From assembly GCA_965249005.1 (NCBI GenBank), contig CBDFLD010000022.1:1116001-1180000 (forward strand): a stretch of 64,000 nt of DNA, read 5' to 3'. Source of the stretch: CBDFLD01 sp965249005 (GTDB lineage: Bacteria; Acidobacteriota; UBA6911). The notes under the pieces were generated by a model. It ran no database searches and was not told the DNA's origin. It saw nothing but the letters and a program-made list of their open reading frames with translations. Both the position numbers and the translations under genes were made by a program. Of the stretch, positions 59,012-64,000 are shown piece by piece (position 1 is the first letter of the stretch; each line of letters opens with the position of its first letter).

Positions 59012-60314
59012 GGTGATGTAACTTTGCTTGTGTAAAAAGAAAGAGGGTGTAAGTTTGGTTTTTTTGCTGCGATGGCAAAAACCAACTCCAAGAAAGGAGC
59101 TTACACCCAATGGCGAAATTAACACCGATGACCGAACAATTCCAACATTTCCTTGATGAGGTAAAAGAAGACTTTTGGGGAGATGTGTATAGCAAGACAA
59201 AGCTGGCGTGGAAACGGTATTTCGAGACTGAATCACAGCGGCAGAGAGACCGTTATTGTGGCTTTGGATGGTATGAAAGAGGTGGGCAGAGAAAGAGAGA
59301 GTACCGCAATGGATACTATGAACGGGACTTTGTGACCCGCTTTGGAACGTTACGGTTGCGGATTGCCCGGAGCCGGAACAAGAATTTTCTCCCGAAGGGA
59401 TTACAACGGTTTCAACGACGAGCTGACGAGGTAACGTTGCTGATACGAGAGGCGTTTCTCAGAGGAATCAGCACACGGACGGTGGGACGGATTGTGGCGA
59501 TCATGACGGGAGAAGTTGTCAGTGCACAGACGGTATCGCAGCTGACACGAGAGCTAGATGAAGCAGTACAGCGATTTCACCGAGCTCGGTTGAGTGACGA
59601 ATGGAAGACACTGTTTCTGGACGGAGTGAGTCTGAGGGTAAGACGTCCGAGTGGGCGGAAACGGGTGCAGATGCTGGTGGCCTACGGGGTGAGAGCGGAT
59701 GGTAGCCGGCAGCTTTTGGCATTTATGCGCAGCAGTGGAGAGAGTCAAGCTGCCTGGGAAGGACTCTTAGGAGATCTGTACCGGCGTGGTATAGAGGGAG
59801 ATAACCTCGAGCTGATTGTGACCGACGGCTGTGCAGGTCTGGCAGCGGCCATTGAAACGATCTATCCGAGAGCTCAGCACCAACGCTGCTGGGCACATAA
59901 GATGCGAAACATCGTCAATTCAGTCCGAAAGTGCGATCGAGACCAGATCAAGCAGGATGCACGGGCCATCTACCAGGCCGATAGCCGTCGGGATGCACTG
60001 ACAGCTTTCAGGAGGCTGAAGCGTTGCTGGCACAAGGATTATCCGAAGATGGTGAATCGATTGGAGAAGGATCTCCCTGAGTTACTGGCCTTTTACAGCT
60101 TCCCACGGCCTCTGTGGAAGAAGCTACGAACCACCAACGTCATCGAACGCTGCTTCGTTGAGGTTCGACGGAGAACGCGTCCGATGGTTTGCTTTGTTAA
60201 TGTCCAGAGTGTCGACAGAATCATTTACTCGATCTTCCATCGATTCAATCTCGATTGGAAGGAACAACGACCAACTCGTACCCTCGACCTTTTTACACAA
60301 GCAGCTTGACATGA
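59012..60314 (+). mobile_element. IS256-family insertion element, complete
   Basis: Ends are inverted repeats: the left end GGTGATGTAACTTTGCTTG and the right end read inward (…TCATGTCAAGCTGCTTG) both contain TGCTTGTGTAAAAAG after a conserved ATGT. The direct repeat CCAGCGGGG occurs at 59003-59011 and 60315-60323, a 9-bp target duplication (7 to 9 bp depending on where the ends are placed). Length is about 1.3 kb. The transposase frame is intact, so the insertion appears recent. Confidence 0.88.
59110..60309 (+). CDS. IS256 family (mutator) transposase
   Basis: A 399-residue transposase. The catalytic residues appear in LFLDGVSLRVRRP (D), LIVTDGCAGLAAAI (D) and TTNVIERCFVEVRRRTR (E), the order and spacing of the mutator-type DDE domain. 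The CWAHKMRN segment is also typical. The N-terminal region (GYYERDFVTRFGTLRLRIAR) is the DNA-binding part. The long minus-strand frames over it are shadows. Confidence 0.95.
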   Translation: MAKLTPMTEQFQHFLDEVKEDFWGDVYSKTKLAWKRYFETESQRQRDRYCGFGWYERGGQRKREYRNGYYERDFVTRFGTLRLRIARSRNKNFLPKGLQRFQRRADEVTLLIREAFLRGISTRTVGRIVAIMTGEVVSAQTVSQLTRELDEAVQRFHRARLSDEWKTLFLDGVSLRVRRPSGRKRVQMLVAYGVRADGSRQLLAFMRSSGESQAAWEGLLGDLYRRGIEGDNLELIVTDGCAGLAAAIETIYPRAQHQRCWAHKMRNIVNSVRKCDRDQIKQDARAIYQADSRRDALTAFRRLKRCWHKDYPKMVNRLEKDLPELLAFYSFPRPLWKKLRTTNVIERCFVEVRRRTRPMVCFVNVQSVDRIIYSIFHRFNLDWKEQRPTRTLDLFTQAA

Positions 60315-60365
60315 CCAGCGGGGTCGCGCGGTGCATCCTCGGTAATTCTATGCTAAGTTGAATCG

Positions 60366-60773
60366 ATGCGACGTTATACGAAGACCCATGCCCGGGCTGG
60401 GATGAAAGAAAAACTCCCCGAGATCGAGTGCTGGGAGAACCAGTATCCGGGTTATGAGATCGAGATCATTTTGCCCGAATACACGGCGATCTGCCCCAAG
60501 ACGGGCCTACCGGACTTCGGTACCCTCGTGGTCAGCTACGTTCCGGATCAGTGGTGTCTCGAGCTAAAATCGCTCAAGGAGTACGTCACTGCGTACCGCA
60601 ACCTGGGGATCTTTTATGAGAACGCTGTGAACCGAATCCTGCGAGATCTGGTGTCGGCTTGCGATCCAATCCAGATGCACGTGCGTGGTGAGTTTACCCC
60701 CCGAGGCGGGATTCAGAGCAACGTGGAGGTACGGTACAACCGTCCGAAGCGCAGACCGAGAAAGAAAAAATAG
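60366..60773 (+). CDS. queF: 7-cyano-7-deazaguanine reductase QueF (short form)
   Basis: A 135-residue enzyme that reduces preQ0 to preQ1 with NADPH, a step in queuosine biosynthesis. The catalytic Cys is C43 in TAICPKTGLPDFG, the Asp is D50 (seven residues on, as in known QueF), and E66 in LELKSLKEY binds substrate. This is the short unimodular type; GTP cyclohydrolase-like tunnel fold. The C-terminus is basic (RRPRKKK). Its upstream region was separated from older DNA by the IS256 insertion at 60314. Confidence 0.95.
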   Translation: MRRYTKTHARAGMKEKLPEIECWENQYPGYEIEIILPEYTAICPKTGLPDFGTLVVSYVPDQWCLELKSLKEYVTAYRNLGIFYENAVNRILRDLVSACDPIQMHVRGEFTPRGGIQSNVEVRYNRPKRRPRKKK

Positions 60774-60785
60774 TGGAGGCCGAGC

Positions 60786-61175
60786 ATGCCGTCAATCGAG
60801 ATCAAACGCCACGTCAGGTGGGCCGATGCCGACCCGGCGGGACGGATCTACTTCCCACGTCTGTTCGACTACTATGGAGAGGCGGAAATTGAATTGCTCC
60901 GCAGCGTGGGATTCGATCGAGGGCAAAAGGACAACGACTTTGATTTCCCGAGAGTCCACGTCGAATGCCAGTTTCAAAAGGTGCTCTCAGTTTTCGAGGA
61001 ATTCGCTTTGCAGGTCTCGGTTGGGAGGGTGGGACGAACCTCTATCCGGTTCGACTTCGATGCATGGACAGCGAAAGAACGCCAACTGGCCGCCCAGGGC
61101 AAAGTGACCGTGGTAATGATGCGCAAGGGACAGACCGTCGAAGTCCCGGATCGCCTTCGAAGTCTCTTGCAATGA
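60786..61175 (+). CDS. hotdog thioesterase (YbgC/FadM-like)
   Basis: A 129-residue 4-hydroxybenzoyl-CoA thioesterase-type hotdog protein. The active-site motif RWADADPAGRIYFPRLFDYY contains the catalytic Asp (D16) and the following helix (YGEAEIELLRSVGFD). The strand pattern VHVECQFQKVLSVFEEFALQ, SIRFDFDAW and VTVVMMRKG completes the fold. It hydrolyses acyl-CoA or aryl-CoA thioesters. The exact substrate cannot be inferred. It is 12 bp after queF, so co-transcription is likely. Confidence 0.9.
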   Translation: MPSIEIKRHVRWADADPAGRIYFPRLFDYYGEAEIELLRSVGFDRGQKDNDFDFPRVHVECQFQKVLSVFEEFALQVSVGRVGRTSIRFDFDAWTAKERQLAAQGKVTVVMMRKGQTVEVPDRLRSLLQ

Positions 61176-61257
61176 CCGTGCCCGACGACCTAACCCCCGC
61201 GTGGTAGGCCAGCTCTGTCCCTTTCAGACCTGCGCGCCCTTTTCTCAGGAGTGCCCA

Positions 61258-63300
61258 ATGGGGAAAGAACCGAAGCACACAAACGCTCTGGTTCACGAAA
61301 CGAGTCCGTATCTGCTGCAACACGCACACAACCCGGTTGATTGGTTCCCGTGGTCCGAGGAAGCTCTCTCGAAAGCCCAGCAGGAGGACAAGCCGATCCT
61401 CTTGAGCATCGGCTACTCCGCATGCCATTGGTGCCACGTCATGGAGCATGAATCGTTCGAAAACGAAGACACTGCAGCAATCATGAACCAGCATTTTGTC
61501 AGCATCAAGGTCGACCGGGAAGAGCGACCGGATCTGGATTCTATATATATGAGCGCCGTTCAAATGATGACCGGACACGGAGGCTGGCCGATGACGGTCT
61601 TCCTATCACCGGACCGAGTTCCCTTCTATGGCGGAACCTACTTCCCGCCGGAGGATCGGCATGGCATGCCAGGCTTCCCCCGATTACTTCTAGGGGTTGC
61701 TCAAACGTACAAGGAAAAACGGGACGAGATCAGTAGAAATGCATCCAAGATAGTCCAGGAACTGCAGCAATCGAACCGGTTTGATTCGACTGGAGATGAC
61801 CCGTCGACACAGTCTCTCGACATTGCGGTGCAGCGACTTCTTTCCAGCTACGATTCCCAGCACGGAGGCTTCGGAGGGGCTCCCAAGTTTCCCCCATCGA
61901 TGGCCCTGTCCTTCTTGTTGCGTTCGCATCATCGCACCCCCAGAAAAGAGATTCTCGAACCGGTCGAACAGACCCTGAAACAGATGGCGTGCGGCGGCCT
62001 TTACGATCAGCTGGGCGGCGGTTTCCACCGTTATTCCGTGGACGCGGTTTGGCTCGTGCCCCATTTCGAGAAGATGCTCTACGACAACGCCCTGCTGAGT
62101 CGAATCTACCTCGACGCGTTCCTTGTAACCGGCGAGAACTTCTATCGCAGGGTTGCCGAAGAGACGCTGGACTATGTCGTGCGCGAAATGACATCCCCTG
62201 AGGGCGGATTCTACTCTGCCCAGGACGCTGACAGTGAAGGGGAAGAGGGGAAGTTCTTTGTCTGGACTCCGGAACAGATTGGTGCCGTGCTGGGCGAAAC
62301 CGATTCATCGCTGTTCTGCCAGTACTTCGACGTCACCCCCGAGGGGAACTTCGAAGGCAAAAACATCCTGCACGTGCCCAGGCAGCCGGACCTGGTGGCC
62401 AGGATCAACAAGATGGACGAGCAAACCGTGGCGTCGGTCATCGAGCGCGGAAAGCAGCTCCTGTTCGAGGCGCGCGAGGCGCGCATCAAGCCGGCACGAG
62501 ACGAAAAGATCCTGACGGCATGGAACGGTCTGATGCTTCGGAGCTTTGCCGAGGCGGCCAACGTTCTCGACCGGCCGGACTACCGGAAGGTGGCACGCGA
62601 CAACGCGCAGTTCCTCCTGTCGAAACTCCGGCAAAAGGACCGGTTGCTCCGCACTTACCGGGACGGTGAGGCCAAGCTGGGTGCCTACCTCGAGGACCAT
62701 GCGTTTTTGATGGAGGCTTTGTTGTCCCTTTATGAGGCGACCTTCGAATCCAAATGGATACACGAAGCCGAAGAGCTGGCGCGCACGATGGTCTCCAAGT
62801 TCTGGGACGAGCAGAACAAGGGATTCTACTTCACGGCATCCGACCACGAACCGTTGATCAGCCGTCCCAAGGAGTTTTTCGACAACGCAATCCCGTCCGG
62901 CAACTCGGTGGCGTGTTCCGCGCTGCTCCGGCTATCGCGGCTGACGATGAACGATCGATGGAGGGACTACGTTCGCCCGGTTCTGCAAATGATGCTTGCG
63001 CCCATGACGGAGCATCCATCCGCTTTCAGCCATTTGCTGTGTGCTCTCGACTTCTACTTGGCAGCGCCGAGAGAAATAGCCGTCATCGGAAATTCAGAGG
63101 ATCCACGTACTCGAGTCGTGCTGCGCGAGGTTCAAAGCCGGTACCTTCCGAACACCGTCGTTGCATGTGGCATCGCCAGCTCTACCGCACTGCTGCAAAA
63201 CCGAGAGCAAGTCGGCGAGGACCCGACGGTTTACCTGTGCGAAAACTACACTTGCAAATTGCCCATTACCGATTTGGCTGAGTTGAAGAGTCATCTTTAA
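61258..63300 (+). CDS. YyaL/DUF255-type protein with thioredoxin-like domain
   Basis: The ATG at 61258, with AGGAG eight bases upstream, gives 680 residues. The N-terminal part NALVHETSPYLLQHAHNPVD with the CHWC-containing SIGYSACHWCHVMEHESFEN is the DUF255 thioredoxin-like domain (redox CxxC). It is followed by DREERPDLDSIYMSAVQMMT, GGWPMTVFLSPDRVPFYGGT and a long six-hairpin helical domain related to N-acylglucosamine 2-epimerase. Members (spermatogenesis-associated protein 20 homologues) have no proven reaction. The 3' end overlaps the convergent gene by 35 bp. Confidence 0.93.
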   Translation: MGKEPKHTNALVHETSPYLLQHAHNPVDWFPWSEEALSKAQQEDKPILLSIGYSACHWCHVMEHESFENEDTAAIMNQHFVSIKVDREERPDLDSIYMSAVQMMTGHGGWPMTVFLSPDRVPFYGGTYFPPEDRHGMPGFPRLLLGVAQTYKEKRDEISRNASKIVQELQQSNRFDSTGDDPSTQSLDIAVQRLLSSYDSQHGGFGGAPKFPPSMALSFLLRSHHRTPRKEILEPVEQTLKQMACGGLYDQLGGGFHRYSVDAVWLVPHFEKMLYDNALLSRIYLDAFLVTGENFYRRVAEETLDYVVREMTSPEGGFYSAQDADSEGEEGKFFVWTPEQIGAVLGETDSSLFCQYFDVTPEGNFEGKNILHVPRQPDLVARINKMDEQTVASVIERGKQLLFEAREARIKPARDEKILTAWNGLMLRSFAEAANVLDRPDYRKVARDNAQFLLSKLRQKDRLLRTYRDGEAKLGAYLEDHAFLMEALLSLYEATFESKWIHEAEELARTMVSKFWDEQNKGFYFTASDHEPLISRPKEFFDNAIPSGNSVACSALLRLSRLTMNDRWRDYVRPVLQMMLAPMTEHPSAFSHLLCALDFYLAAPREIAVIGNSEDPRTRVVLREVQSRYLPNTVVACGIASSTALLQNREQVGEDPTVYLCENYTCKLPITDLAELKSHL

Positions 63301-63994
63301 GGGCCCGGACCACCCGGAATCCATAATCCGCGTAGCAGTAATAGGGGGGCAAGGAGCTTCGCGCCGCCGACCTCGTGACCTTTATTTGATGTCTCCATGA
63401 GCCGCCTCTGGAAGCACGGCGCCTTCCCTCTGCTGGGCCGGTGGGATTGTTCTCGGGGCTCCCCTCGTAGTATTTGGCGTCGTACCAGTCCAAACACCAT
63501 TCATGAACGTTGTCGGCGAGGTTGTACAGACCGAGCGGATTGGGAGGTCCTCCGACAGGCGCCGTTCCACCCTCGAACCAACAACAACCATAGCCTTGCA
63601 GCTCTCTCTCCGGGCTATCACCCCACGGATATGCCGACGTCGTGCCTCCGCGACAGGCGAATTCTCGTTCCGCTTCCGTTGGAAGCCTGAAGTGAAAACC
63701 GAGCTTCTCACTCAACCACGAACAATAGTCCGTTGCATCGTACCAGTTCACCGACACAACGGGTTGCCGGGGCGCACCAAAAGACGGGTGGCCCCAGGAA
63801 GGCGGGGGCGTCCTGGCTGTCTCGTGAAGGAAGATCCCATACTCTTGATTCGTGACGGCGAAGCGCCCCATGTAGAAAGGGGACAGCTCCACCCAATGGG
63901 CAGGAGCCTCTTCTTCCCGGCCCGCGGCGCTCCCCATCATGAAACCACCGCCCGGCAGATGACCCAGGCTTGGTTGATCCGGACCGGCTTTCAT
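63266..63994 (-). CDS. formylglycine-generating enzyme (SUMF1/EgtB)-like protein
   Basis: A 242-residue protein with the FGE-sulfatase fold signature: GGGFMMGSAAGREEEAPAHW, VELSPFYMGRFAVTNQEYGI, QPVVSVNWYDATDYCSWLSE, FRLPTEAEREFACRGG, NLADNVHEWCLDW and the C-terminal GFRVVRAL with RGGSWRHQ. FGE proteins oxidise a Cys of sulfatases to formylglycine, whereas related ones act in other oxidations or are regulatory. No catalytic Cys pair can be assigned confidently. The start near 63994 is 6 bp from the window end and a longer N-terminus is possible. Confidence 0.88.
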   Translation of the reverse strand: MKAGPDQPSLGHLPGGGFMMGSAAGREEEAPAHWVELSPFYMGRFAVTNQEYGIFLHETARTPPPSWGHPSFGAPRQPVVSVNWYDATDYCSWLSEKLGFHFRLPTEAEREFACRGGTTSAYPWGDSPERELQGYGCCWFEGGTAPVGGPPNPLGLYNLADNVHEWCLDWYDAKYYEGSPENNPTGPAEGRRRASRGGSWRHQIKVTRSAARSSLPPYYCYADYGFRVVRALKDDSSTQPNR

Positions 63995-64000
63995 TGGTGG

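Noticed and set aside
58757..59236. N-terminal extension of the glycosyltransferase frame
   Set aside because: Partly IS256 DNA and not conserved; the GT4 fold begins near 58756.

Overview
The window looks like a chromosomal segment of an Acidobacteriota-type bacterium with moderately high GC. This is inferred from family content: PknB-like kinases with the GTRLGPYEILSPIGAGGMGE-type N-terminus, an Oar-like TonB-dependent receptor with a carboxypeptidase-regulatory N-domain, a winged-helix/kinase/TolB-like/TPR hybrid, and PQQ-type and beta-propeller secreted proteins. No rRNA or CRISPR array was seen. One tRNA (anticodon CAT) lies at 39305-39381.

Layout. 1-8.1 kb: small, mostly uncharacterised genes (SelW/Rdx-like protein cut by the window edge, MazG-like hydrolase, a lipoprotein, a TPR protein, a HEPN-like protein, small membrane proteins). 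8.4-15 kb: an IS5-type element with recognisable ends (8375-9707), a PQQ-propeller protein, a SnoaL-like protein, a DUF1566-type protein, a fragment of a second IS copy, and a frameshifted ceramidase-like gene. 15.7-21.9 kb: a DUF4331 fragment fused end-to-start with a large kinase/ATPase gene, followed by a graveyard (hsdM start, recombinase tail, GIY-YIG-like fragment, a 196-bp MITE-like unit, a kinase stump). 22-25.3 kb: accessory metabolic and membrane genes. 25.6-32 kb: an IS21-type element with exact ends and a 6-bp target duplication carrying two extra ORFs, a membrane protein, and an IS1380-type element. 32.3-39 kb: TonB receptor with an in-frame TGA, winged-helix/kinase gene with a frameshift, and two opposed TonB-receptor tails. 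39.3-58.8 kb: conserved housekeeping core, almost all on the minus strand (tRNA, MshE-N protein, rpoD, dnaG, larB, pnp, rpsO, a propeller protein, DciA-like, a phosphoesterase, maf on plus, nadK, tlyA, ispA, xseB, xseA, a glycosyltransferase). 59-64 kb: an IS256 element inserted ahead of queF, then a thioesterase, a DUF255 protein and a formylglycine-generating-enzyme-like protein.

The most interesting signal is regulatory. Four signalling or transport genes (kinase at 18767, kinase stump at 21899, TonB receptor at 32294, winged-helix kinase at 36300) share one bipartite upstream element, CTTTnnC followed after 21-22 bp by GCTATCCT. It does not occur upstream of the other genes I compared and suggests a common promoter or regulator. 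Other notable signals are a TGA codon exactly where a Cys is expected in a CGC-motif phosphoesterase (possible selenocysteine or a lesion), and a pair of identical-length 131-bp palindrome-rich repeats 4.9 kb apart.

Several genes carry single lesions (two frameshifts, one TAG and two TGA codons). Sequencing error cannot be separated from real pseudogenisation by reading alone. All family assignments were made by eye from sequence motifs, with no database search.
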